Shown: positions 40,196 through 48,015 of the stretch, piece by piece | Numbering within the stretch: position 1 is the stretch's first letter | How the letters are laid out: every line of letters starts with the position of its first letter | Assembly (NCBI RefSeq): GCF_017833035.1 | Contig: NZ_JAFIBM010000001.1 | Span: forward strand, 2,625,762-2,689,761 | From: Frigoribacterium sp. PvP032 | GTDB lineage: Bacteria; Actinomycetota; Actinomycetes; Actinomycetales; Microbacteriaceae | DNA length: 64,000 bases | Direction of reading: 5' to 3' | Program-made: the position numbers and the translations under genes | The notes under the pieces: generated by a model | The model's input: only the letters and a program-made list of their open reading frames with translations | What the model was told of the DNA's origin: nothing | The model's database searches: none

Positions 40196-41143
40196 GTGCC
40201 CCACCTCTCGCCCCTCCGTCTCCCTCCCCGTGCGCCCGTGGTCTGGCGTGACCCGTCGACCCTGCAGATCGGGGTCGAGCACGTGCACGCGGTGGTCGAC
40301 CACGTGACGACGGGCCAGGCCGAGTTCCTTGCCGCGGTCTCGTCGGGCCTCGGCGTCGGGGGCATCTCCGCCGTGGTGGTCCAGGTGGGCTGTGACAGGT
40401 CGGAGGCCCTCGCCCTGGTGCGGCGGCTCGGTCCCGTCATCGGGGGCTCCCCCACGAACCAGCCCGAGCCGGCGCGTCGCCCCGTCGTCCGGCTGGCCGG
40501 GCACGGTGCGTTGGCCGACGAGGTGGGGCGCCTCCTCGAGTCCTGCGCCGTCGGCGTGCTGGCCGAGGACGGCGACTCGGCCGCGGCGGCGCGCGGACCG
40601 GCGGACGACGCTGCGGACGGCGCGAGGGCCCACGTCGGCGTCGTCGTCGGCGGGCTCGTCCCCGACCCCGTCGTCACGAGCGAGTGGCTCCGGCGAGACG
40701 TGCCGCACGTCCTCGTGCGCGTCGGGGACCGCTCGGTCCGCGTCGGGCCGGTCGTCGTTCCCGGGGCCACTGCCTGCGCTCGGTGCCTGCACCTCCACGA
40801 CGGGGACGACGACCGTGCGTGGCCCGCCATCGCGGGTCAGCTGGCGGCCCTCCCGGTCGCCTCGCCGCCCCTGCTGGTCCTCCGCGACGCGGCGGTCCGG
40901 ACCGTCCGGCGCGTCCTCTCGCTGACGAGCACGGACGGGGTCGGCCACGGCCGGGGCGGCGTGGGGCCGGCAGAGGTCGTCCGCATCGAGCTCGACACCC
41001 TCGAGGTCAGCTCGTCGGTCGTGCAGCCCCATCCCGACTGCGGGTGCGGAGCTCCTCCAGGAACCGGCTCGGTCGGCGCTCGCCGCCACGGCCCTGCCCG
41101 CTCGGCGCCCATGAGAGGCGCAGGCGCTCCCGCGCACGCGTGA
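40196..41143 (+). CDS. ThiF/cyclodehydratase-like protein (TOMM leader-binding type)
   Basis: A protein of 315-330 residues. The C-terminal half has VVVPGATACARCLHLHDGDDDRAWPAIAGQL, a CxxC-H-D-W signature of the actinobacterial ThiF-like or TOMM cyclodehydratase partner family, and VVQPHPDCGCG, a second Cys pair likely completing a zinc site. The N-terminal part resembles a winged-helix leader-peptide-binding domain. No ATP-binding GxGxxG of true E1 enzymes is visible, so it may bind rather than activate a substrate. GTG40196 is preferred; GTG40151 is possible. It shares 137 bp at its 3' end with convergent uvrD2. No RiPP precursor is seen nearby. Confidence 0.7.
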   Translation: MPHLSPLRLPPRAPVVWRDPSTLQIGVEHVHAVVDHVTTGQAEFLAAVSSGLGVGGISAVVVQVGCDRSEALALVRRLGPVIGGSPTNQPEPARRPVVRLAGHGALADEVGRLLESCAVGVLAEDGDSAAAARGPADDAADGARAHVGVVVGGLVPDPVVTSEWLRRDVPHVLVRVGDRSVRVGPVVVPGATACARCLHLHDGDDDRAWPAIAGQLAALPVASPPLLVLRDAAVRTVRRVLSLTSTDGVGHGRGGVGPAEVVRIELDTLEVSSSVVQPHPDCGCGAPPGTGSVGARRHGPARSAPMRGAGAPAHA

Positions 41144-42719
41144 TGCCGACGTAGAGCAGGCGACGCTCCTCGTCGATCGCCTCCAGCCCCTGCGCGTAGC
41201 TGATCGGCACGAGGCCCTCGCTGAGGCCGACCAGGTAGACGCTCCGCCACTCGAGGCCCTTGGCCGAGTGCAGGGTGGCGAGGGTCACCGCGGCCATGGT
41301 CGGCTCGTGCTGTCCGGCCTGCCTCGCGAGGAGCTCCTCCACGAACTGCTTCAGCGTCGTGCCCTCCGGCGACGCCTCGGCCAGGCCCATCAGGGCGTTC
41401 AACGACTCCCACCGGTCGCGCAGGGCGCCGCGCTGCTCCGGTGCCTCCTGCGTCCAGCCCAGCGAGCGGAGCACGTCGCTCACTGTCTTGAAGAGGGGCT
41501 CGCCGATGATGCTGACCGAGGCTCCCTTGAGCATCATCACCGCCTCCTTGACCTCACGGAGGTCGAAGAACCGTGCGGCGCCGTGGATGCGCGTCGAGAC
41601 GCCGACGTCCGCCAGGGCGCGCTCGAGCGCCGCGGCCTGCACGTTGACCCTGTAGAGCACCGCGATCTCCTCGGGGGCGACGCCGCTGGCGATCTCGTCG
41701 GCGATGGTCTGCGCGACGCCTCGGGCCTCGGCCATGTCGGTCGGGTACTGCACCACAGGCGGCACAGGCCCCGTCGACTCGACCGCCGGGTGAAGGTGCA
41801 GCGCGCCGGGTCGGCCGCGCATCAGCTGGTTCGCGGTGTCGACGATCTGACGAGACGAGCGGTAGTTCTGCTCGAGCCGGACGACGGTCGCGTCGTCGTA
41901 GCGCGAGCCGAACCCGAGGAGGTAGTCCGCCGAGGCGCCGGCGAACGAGTAGATGGTCTGGCTCGCGTCGCCCACGACGCAGAGGTCGTTGCGGTCGCCG
42001 AGCCAGAGCTCCAGGAGTTCTTGCTGCAGCGGCGAGACGTCCTGGTACTCGTCGACGACGAAGAACCGGTACTGCTCACGCACCTGCTGCGCCACGCGCG
42101 GCTCGAGCTGCATCATGCCGACGGTCGCCAGGAGGACGTCCTCGAAGTCGAGCTGCCGCCGCTCGTCCTTGATGTCCTCGTAGGCACCGTGCAGGTCGAC
42201 GGCCTTCTCCACGGTGAGCGACTGGGGCAGGTTCCGCGAGTGCGCCTTCACGGCGTACTGCTCGACCGTCAGGCGGGACACCTTGCGCCACTCGATCTCG
42301 CCGGCGGTGTCGCGCAGCGACGCCGTGTCGAGCTTCAGGCCGACCCGCTCGGCCGCGTGGGCCAGGAGCTTCCCCTTGCTGTCGATCAGCCGCGGCATCT
42401 GCCCGCCCATCGTCTGAGGCCAGAAGTACGAGAGCTGCGACAGCGCCGAGGCGTGGAAGGTGCGGGCCGAGACCCCGCCCGCCCCGAGCTGACGGAGGCG
42501 CCCCCGCAGCTCGGCCGCGGCGCGCGACGTGAACGTGAGCGCCATCACGCGCCCCGGCGCGTACACGCCGGTGGCGACGCCGTAGGCGATGCGATGGGTG
42601 ATGGCCCTGGTCTTGCCGGTGCCGGCCCCCGCCAGCAGGCAGACCGGTCCGAGCAGGCGCCTGGCCGCTTCACGCTGCTGCTCGTCGAGGCCGGCGAGCA
42701 GGGTCGCGGCGTCGCTCAC
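41007..42719 (-). CDS. UvrD2-like superfamily 1 DNA helicase
   Basis: A 570-residue ATP-dependent DNA helicase. Motif I is GAGTGKTRAI (residues 30-39), Q-motif LDEQQREAA, motif Ia TFTSRAAAELR, motif II VVDEYQDVSPLQ, motif III GDASQTIYSFAGA, motif IV LEQNYRSS, motif V TLHSAKGLEW and motif VI YVGITRARERL. It is shorter than M. tuberculosis UvrD2 (about 700 residues) because it ends after motif VI with FLEELRTRS and lacks the HRDC and zinc tail of that protein. The GTG overlaps the nudC stop (GTGA), so the two are co-translated. The 3' end overlaps the convergent ThiF-like gene. Confidence 0.93.
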   Translation of the reverse strand: MSDAATLLAGLDEQQREAARRLLGPVCLLAGAGTGKTRAITHRIAYGVATGVYAPGRVMALTFTSRAAAELRGRLRQLGAGGVSARTFHASALSQLSYFWPQTMGGQMPRLIDSKGKLLAHAAERVGLKLDTASLRDTAGEIEWRKVSRLTVEQYAVKAHSRNLPQSLTVEKAVDLHGAYEDIKDERRQLDFEDVLLATVGMMQLEPRVAQQVREQYRFFVVDEYQDVSPLQQELLELWLGDRNDLCVVGDASQTIYSFAGASADYLLGFGSRYDDATVVRLEQNYRSSRQIVDTANQLMRGRPGALHLHPAVESTGPVPPVVQYPTDMAEARGVAQTIADEIASGVAPEEIAVLYRVNVQAAALERALADVGVSTRIHGAARFFDLREVKEAVMMLKGASVSIIGEPLFKTVSDVLRSLGWTQEAPEQRGALRDRWESLNALMGLAEASPEGTTLKQFVEELLARQAGQHEPTMAAVTLATLHSAKGLEWRSVYLVGLSEGLVPISYAQGLEAIDEERRLLYVGITRARERLRLSWAPSGQGRGGERRPSRFLEELRTRSRDGAARPTS

Positions 42720-43648
42720 TGGTCGAGCTCGGCGCCGAACCAGTCCTCGATGATGGCCCGGGCGATGGAGGTGCGACCGGGCAGGAGGACCTCGCCGAGC
42801 GACGCGGCGAGCTCGTCGCGGCTGAACCAGCGGAGGTCGAGGATCTCGGCGCCGTCGGGCTCGAGGGTGCCGGGGTCGTCGACGTCGACACGGGCCGTGA
42901 AGCCCAGCATCAGGCTGGCGGGGAAGGGCCACGGCTGAGAGCCCACGTACCGGGGGTCGACGACCTTCACGCCGCTCTCCTCGAAGATCTCGCGCTGGAC
43001 CGCGTGCTCGAGCGACTCGCCCGGCTCGACGAAGCCCGCGAGCAGCGACCACCGGTTGGACTCCCAGAGGGCGTTCGAGCCGAGCAGGAGGCGGTCGTCG
43101 GCGTCCGTGACGCCCACGATGATCGCCGGGTCGGTCCGGGGGAAGACCTCGTGGCCGTCGTCGGCGTCGCGGCCGACCCAGCCGGCCTTGTCGCGGACGA
43201 GGGGACGCCCGGTGCGCGGCGAGAAGCGGTGGGAGTCGTGCCAGTTCGCGAGCGCGACGGCCTCGACCGCCAGGCCGGCGTCGCGGTCGCTCAGCCGGGT
43301 GCCGAACATGCGGACGCTGCCCCAGTCGTCGTCGGCCGCCGACAGCTGGGCGGAGGCCTCGTCGTCGAGCAGTGCGGCGACCAGGGGCGTGCCCACGGGT
43401 TCGGCCGCGGCGGGGTCGAGCGAGCGCCCGAGGTAGAGGTAGCCGCTCGCCTCGGGGACGTCGCCGGGGGGCAGGAGGGCGAGGCGGTCGCCGCCCGCCA
43501 TCAGCAGGCGCGTGCCCCAGACCGGGAGCACGCGCGTGCCCTCGGCGGCGAGCAGCTCGGGGATGGCGTCGGGTCGTTCTCTGGTGAGGTAGTCACGGTC
43601 GACCTGGTGACGAGCGAGGGGCAGCCGGGACGTGAGCGGCGAGGACAT
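42716..43648 (-). CDS. nudC: NAD(+)/NADH diphosphatase NudC-type Nudix hydrolase
   Basis: A 310-residue Nudix hydrolase that cleaves NADH/NAD or removes NAD caps from RNA. The Nudix box is GFVEPGESLEHAVQREIFEESGV, and the NudC-specific SQPWPFPASLM follows it. The N-terminal domain and the YPR-like VFPRTDPAIIV are present. The zinc-ribbon region (NWHDSHRFSPRTGRPLVRDKAGWVGRD) has no cysteine, unlike E. coli NudC. ATG43648 is chosen; an in-frame ATG 15 bp upstream is possible. It is divergent from the phosphotransferase-like gene and co-translated with uvrD2, as in M. tuberculosis. Confidence 0.93.
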   Translation of the reverse strand: MSSPLTSRLPLARHQVDRDYLTRERPDAIPELLAAEGTRVLPVWGTRLLMAGGDRLALLPPGDVPEASGYLYLGRSLDPAAAEPVGTPLVAALLDDEASAQLSAADDDWGSVRMFGTRLSDRDAGLAVEAVALANWHDSHRFSPRTGRPLVRDKAGWVGRDADDGHEVFPRTDPAIIVGVTDADDRLLLGSNALWESNRWSLLAGFVEPGESLEHAVQREIFEESGVKVVDPRYVGSQPWPFPASLMLGFTARVDVDDPGTLEPDGAEILDLRWFSRDELAASLGEVLLPGRTSIARAIIEDWFGAELDQ

Positions 43649-43710
43649 CGGACGACCAATCATCGCGAGTTGACAGCGTGGCGAACGGCGGAGCACCGGA
43701 CACTGCGGCC

Positions 43711-43716
43711 TACCCT
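43711..43716 (+). promoter_or_regulatory. -10 box, leaderless, phosphotransferase-like gene
   Basis: TACCCT, 6 nt before the ATG at 43723. The intervening GAGGGC could alternatively act as a Shine-Dalgarno sequence. Confidence 0.5.
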
Positions 43717-43722
43717 GAGGGC

Positions 43723-44718
43723 ATGGCCAGATCTCACCTCACTCTAGCCGCGTTGGCCACGGCCGCCGTCGCCGACCTCGACGTGCGCACGACCTCCCCG
43801 CACGGCTCGTCGACCGGCGACGTCGACTCCGCGCTGCTCACGACGGGGGCCGGCGACGACCTCATCGTCCGTGTCCCGCGATCGCAGCGCGCCGAGGCTC
43901 AGCAGTCCGCCGACCTCGTGGCGCTGCGGGCGCTCAGCGCCGGCGTCCGCGGGCGCCTGCCCTTCGCCGTCCCGTCCTACCGGGGCCAGGCGCCCGTCGG
44001 CCGGACCCGCGGCATCGTCTACGACTTCATCCAGGGCACGCACCTGCGCACGGCCCAGGTGACCGGCGGCTCCGGCCTGCCCACGGCGCTCGGCCGGGGC
44101 GTGGCCGCGATCCACGCCCTGCCCACCAGCTTCGTCACCGACGCCGGGCTCACGAGCCACACGCCCTTCGAGGCGATGCGCTCGACGGCCTCGCTCGTCG
44201 ACCGTGCTGCCTCCACCCGGCTGCTGCCGGCCGCCCTGCTCGAGCGGTGGGAGGCGGCGATCCAGGACCACGTGCTGTGGCAGTTCCAGCCCACCGTCGT
44301 CAACGGCTCCCTCGACGCGGCGTCGTTCCTCGTGGTCGACGGCACCGTCACGGGCGTCCTGGGCTGGCAGGACCTGCAGGTCGGCGACCCTGCCCGCGAC
44401 CTCGCCTGGCTGCTCGGCGCCGGCCCCGAGGCCGTCGACGCCGCCTTCGCGGCCTACAACGACGCGCGAGGCACGAGCGACCACCAGCTGCGCCGCCGCG
44501 CCACCCTCTACCGCGAGCTCGACACGGCGAAGTGGCTGCTGCACGGCACGGCGACGAAGAACACCGCCGTGGTGGACGACGCGGTGGGCATGATGGCCGC
44601 CCTCGTCGACCGGCTGCAGTCGCCCGACGGGGTGTCGATCTCGTCGGACTCGACGGCCGCGCTCGACCTCGACGGCGTCGAGGAGCTGCTCTCGACCACC
44701 GAGCGCCGGCACGGCTGA
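43723..44718 (+). CDS. Aminoglycoside/macrolide phosphotransferase-fold protein, probably inactive
   Basis: A 331-residue protein of the APH/choline kinase fold. GDVDSALLTTGAGDDLIVRVPRSQRA is the nucleotide lobe with the Val-x-Arg in place of the usual Lys. The catalytic loop, normally HGDLHxxN, reads VVNGSLDAASFLV (residues 192-204), so the catalytic Asp is replaced by Ser196 and the His by Asn194. The metal-binding equivalent LGWQDLQVGDPARDLAWL is retained. I infer a pseudokinase or a substrate-binding scaffold, not a resistance enzyme. The gene is conserved in position between adnB and nudC in many actinobacteria. It converges with adnB with a 9-bp gap. Confidence 0.8.
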   Translation: MARSHLTLAALATAAVADLDVRTTSPHGSSTGDVDSALLTTGAGDDLIVRVPRSQRAEAQQSADLVALRALSAGVRGRLPFAVPSYRGQAPVGRTRGIVYDFIQGTHLRTAQVTGGSGLPTALGRGVAAIHALPTSFVTDAGLTSHTPFEAMRSTASLVDRAASTRLLPAALLERWEAAIQDHVLWQFQPTVVNGSLDAASFLVVDGTVTGVLGWQDLQVGDPARDLAWLLGAGPEAVDAAFAAYNDARGTSDHQLRRRATLYRELDTAKWLLHGTATKNTAVVDDAVGMMAALVDRLQSPDGVSISSDSTAALDLDGVEELLSTTERRHG

Positions 44719-44727
44719 CGCCGCGCG

Positions 44728-47700
44728 CTAGCCGCCCGCCTCCACCTCGTCCCAGAGCGCCGCGAGCTCGTCCCGGCTCGCGATGTGCCGGGGCTCGACC
44801 ACGACGTCGTCGGCCACGAAGTAGAAGGCCGCGTCGATGTCGGCCGCGGGCACGCCGCGGAACGCGGAGTACGCCTCGCGGTAGAGGGCCAGCTGCAGCT
44901 GCCTCAGCTCGAGGTCGGCGTCGTCGGCAGGGGCGCGACCGGTCTTCCAGTCGACCACCTGGAGGCGCCCCTCCCGCTCGAAGACCGCGTCGATCTTGCA
45001 GATCACCGTTCGACGGCCGAGCGGCAGGTGCACCTCGAGCTCGACGTCGACCGGCTCGAGCCGGGCCCAGGGAGACCGCTCGAAGGTGGCCTGCAGCTCG
45101 CCGAGACGGCGGGCGTCGTCGGGGTCGACGAGGCCGTTCCCGCTGCGCTCCTCGTCGTCGTCGAGGTCGAGCTCCGGCCGCCAGGCGTCGAGCAGCTCGG
45201 CTCGGCCTGTCGGGCGGTAGCGCCGCTCGACCCACTCGTGGAACAGGGTGCCGAGGCGCGTGGCCCGGTACGGACGCTCGGGCAGCGGGCGACGGAGGGC
45301 CGAGGCCACGCCGGACGGGTCGCTGACGTAGTCCTTGAAGCGCGACGCCGGGATGCGCTGCGGCAGGTCGATGCTGCCGGACCGCCGACGGATCGCCTCG
45401 CGCTCGAGCAGCAGCAGGTCGATGTCGTCGGCCCAGGGCCCAGTGTCGTCACGGCGGCGGGCCGCCGCGTCGCCGGTGCCCTCGCCCGCGCCGTCGCCGA
45501 TGGCGTCGCCGGGCTCCGCCTCTTCTCGGGCCCGCAGGGTCCTTCCGACCCGCACGGCGGCGAGCTCGACCCGGGCGCGCCTCGGGCCGAGGGGGTCGAC
45601 CGGCCAGGCGAGCTCCCGTGACGACTGGGCCAGGGGGTCGAACTCGTCGTCGGGCCCGGCCGGCACCGCCTCGGCCGGGACGAGACCCGCCTCCACCAGC
45701 TCGGCCAGGTACCGGCTCGGCTGCCGGGGCTTGACGGTCGACGACCAGAACGAGCCGCTGAGCAGCAGGGCCTCCTTAGCCCGGGTGAACGCGACGTACG
45801 CCAGGCGTCGCTCCTCCGAGAGGTGCCGTCGCCGCAGGTCGTCCTTGAAGGTCGCGAGGCGCTGGTCGAACTCCTTCTGGTCGTCGACGGACCGCCAGGC
45901 GAGGTCGGGCAGCTCGGCGGCGTCGCCCCGGAACTCGAAGGGCAGCTCGCCGAAGCCGAGCCAGCCGACGCCCTCGCGGGACGTGCCCGGCAGCTCGCCC
46001 TCGACGAGGCGCGGCACCGCGACGAGATCCCACTCGAGGCCCTTCGACCCGTGCACCGTCAGCAGCTGGACGGTGCCGGGCTCGCCGTCGTCCGACCTCG
46101 GCCCCATGTCGTCGCGCCGCTCGGCCGCGGCGAGCCAGGCGAGGAAGCCGCCGAGGGCCGCGTTCTCGTCGGCCGCGACGTAGCCCGTCAGCTCGTCCTC
46201 GAAGGCCTGCAGCCACGCGCCGCCGTGCCCCTGTCCCGTGGCGGCCGCGACCTCGACGTCGAGCAGCATCTCCTGCTGCACGAGCGTCACGAGATCGACC
46301 AGGTCGAGGCCCGTGCGTCCGCGGAGGAACGCCAGCTGCGAGCCGAGGCGTCGCATCCTGGCGAGGCCCTCCTCGCTGAGCCCCCGGAGTTGTCCGTGGC
46401 CGTCGGGCGCGGTGGTGACGAAGTCGAGTGCGTCGACGACCGACCCGTGCTCGCCCGCCGCGACGGACGCGCGGAAGCCGTCGGCGACCTCGTCGGCGAG
46501 CACCTGCTGTGCGTGGTCGTGGGCGAACAACCAGGAGGCGACGGAGCGGAGCGCGGCGACGTCGCGCAGTCCGATGCGCCACCGCGCCCCCGTCATGAGG
46601 CGGATCAGCTCGGAGCCGGCCGAGGGGTCGTGCAGCACCCGGAGGCACGACACCAGGTCGACGACCTCGGGCCGCTGCAGCAGCCCGCCCACGCCGAGGA
46701 CCCGGTACGGCACGCCGTGGGCGGCGAGTGCCTCGACGAAGGCGGGCATCGTCTTCTTCGACCGGAACAGCAGCGCCGCCGTCCGCGTCGACGGCACGCC
46801 GTCGACGGCGGGCGCGTCGGCCAGCTCGCGGGCGAACCAGGCCGCGACCTGCTCGGCCTCGCCGGGCAGGGTCTGCTCGAAGATCGTCTCGACCCTGCCG
46901 GCGGGAGCTGCGGGCCGGGCGCGCAGCTCGCCGACCGGGACCTCGGACGCCGCCGCGAGCTCGGCCACCACGACGTTCGCCGCGTCGAGCACGCTGCGCG
47001 AGTTGCGCCAGCTCGTCGAGAGGCTGTAGACCGCGTCGGGCTCGGCGCCGAAGTCGACGGGGAACCGGCCGAGGTTCGCCGCGGAGGCGCCACGGAAGCC
47101 GTAGATGGACTGGTGCGGGTCGCCGACCGCCATCACGCCCGTGGTCGCGAAGAGGCGCGACAGCAGGCGCGTCTGGACGACGCTCGTGTCCTGGTACTCG
47201 TCGAGGAGCACGACGCGGAAGCGCGCACGCATCGCGTCGACGACCTCGGGCGCGGTCTCGCAGACGTCGAGGGCGAGCGCCACCTGGTCCGAGTACTCCA
47301 CGAGGCCCCGCCGCGCCTTCTCGTCGGCGAACTGCTCGGCGAGCGCGACGAGCGGCGGCAGCGCCGACACCGCGGCGACCGCGTCGGCGACCGACTTGTA
47401 GGCCGATCCCTTGGCGGAGGGCAGGCCCGCGAGGTCGAGGAACCGGTCGCTGAGACGGAGCACGTCGTCGCCGTCGGCCACGTTCTCGCTGAGGGCTCGG
47501 CTCAGCCGGAGCACCGCCTCCGTCAGGGAGTCGACGCTGCGCCCGAGCCCGGCGAGGCGCTCGTCGCGGCTCGACACGACCAGCGAGCGCGCCAGCTGCC
47601 ACGCCGAGGCCTCGCCCAGCACCTGCGACTCGGGCTCCCGGCCCACGCGGAGGGCGTCGTCGCGGAAGACCCCGTTCGCGAAGGCGTTGTACGTCGACAC

Positions 47701-48015
47701 GGTGGGGACGTCGAAGGGATCGGGGTCGTCGCCCAGCAGCCCCGCCTCGCCGAGCTGGCGGATGCGCCTCTCGATCCGCTCGCCCAGCTCGCCGGCCGCC
47801 TTGCGCGTGAAGGTGAGGCCGAGCACCTGCGACACCTCGACGTGGCCGTTGGCGAGCAGCCAGACGACCCGGTTCGCCATGGTCTCGGTCTTGCCGCTGC
47901 CGGCGCCCGCGACCACGAGGGCAGGCACGAGCGGCGCCTCGATGACCGCCTGCTGCTCGCGCGTGGGCTCGGGGAGGCCGAGCCGCAGCGCGACGTCGAC
48001 GGCGGACAGGCTCAC
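44728..48015 (-). CDS. adnB: AdnB-like helicase-nuclease subunit
   Basis: A 1095-residue UvrD-type helicase with a C-terminal RecB-family nuclease, the larger motor subunit of the AdnAB end-resection complex that processes double-strand breaks in actinobacteria. Motif I is GAGSGKTETM, motif Ia TFTRKAAGEL, motif II VLLDEYQDTSVVQ, motif III GDPHQSIYGFRGA, motif V LTVHGSKGLEWD, motif VI YVAFTRAKEALL. The nuclease core is KIDAVFEREGRLQVVDWKTG...LQLALYREAY, containing the D...DxK residues. Glu/Asp-rich insertion near residues 830-870. GTG48015 overlaps the adnA stop as GTGA. It converges with the phosphotransferase-like gene. Confidence 0.9.
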   Translation of the reverse strand: MSLSAVDVALRLGLPEPTREQQAVIEAPLVPALVVAGAGSGKTETMANRVVWLLANGHVEVSQVLGLTFTRKAAGELGERIERRIRQLGEAGLLGDDPDPFDVPTVSTYNAFANGVFRDDALRVGREPESQVLGEASAWQLARSLVVSSRDERLAGLGRSVDSLTEAVLRLSRALSENVADGDDVLRLSDRFLDLAGLPSAKGSAYKSVADAVAAVSALPPLVALAEQFADEKARRGLVEYSDQVALALDVCETAPEVVDAMRARFRVVLLDEYQDTSVVQTRLLSRLFATTGVMAVGDPHQSIYGFRGASAANLGRFPVDFGAEPDAVYSLSTSWRNSRSVLDAANVVVAELAAASEVPVGELRARPAAPAGRVETIFEQTLPGEAEQVAAWFARELADAPAVDGVPSTRTAALLFRSKKTMPAFVEALAAHGVPYRVLGVGGLLQRPEVVDLVSCLRVLHDPSAGSELIRLMTGARWRIGLRDVAALRSVASWLFAHDHAQQVLADEVADGFRASVAAGEHGSVVDALDFVTTAPDGHGQLRGLSEEGLARMRRLGSQLAFLRGRTGLDLVDLVTLVQQEMLLDVEVAAATGQGHGGAWLQAFEDELTGYVAADENAALGGFLAWLAAAERRDDMGPRSDDGEPGTVQLLTVHGSKGLEWDLVAVPRLVEGELPGTSREGVGWLGFGELPFEFRGDAAELPDLAWRSVDDQKEFDQRLATFKDDLRRRHLSEERRLAYVAFTRAKEALLLSGSFWSSTVKPRQPSRYLAELVEAGLVPAEAVPAGPDDEFDPLAQSSRELAWPVDPLGPRRARVELAAVRVGRTLRAREEAEPGDAIGDGAGEGTGDAAARRRDDTGPWADDIDLLLLEREAIRRRSGSIDLPQRIPASRFKDYVSDPSGVASALRRPLPERPYRATRLGTLFHEWVERRYRPTGRAELLDAWRPELDLDDDEERSGNGLVDPDDARRLGELQATFERSPWARLEPVDVELEVHLPLGRRTVICKIDAVFEREGRLQVVDWKTGRAPADDADLELRQLQLALYREAYSAFRGVPAADIDAAFYFVADDVVVEPRHIASRDELAALWDEVEAGG

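Noticed and set aside
37540-40830. A 1096-residue minus-strand reading frame ending in the YlbL-like protease
   Set aside because: Only the last 369 residues are real; the rest is opposite the DUF2342 and ThiF-like genes and is low-complexity. The same reasoning trims the upstream parts of murI, adnB, the CopC and YcnI proteins and the CDP-alcohol transferase.
40196-41143. A RiPP (TOMM) biosynthetic cluster
   Set aside because: Only the leader-binding-like protein is present, with no YcaO, precursor or dehydrogenase in the window.
43723-44718. Phosphotransferase gene as an antibiotic resistance determinant
   Set aside because: The catalytic His and Asp are missing and the gene is in a conserved chromosomal block, not on a mobile segment.
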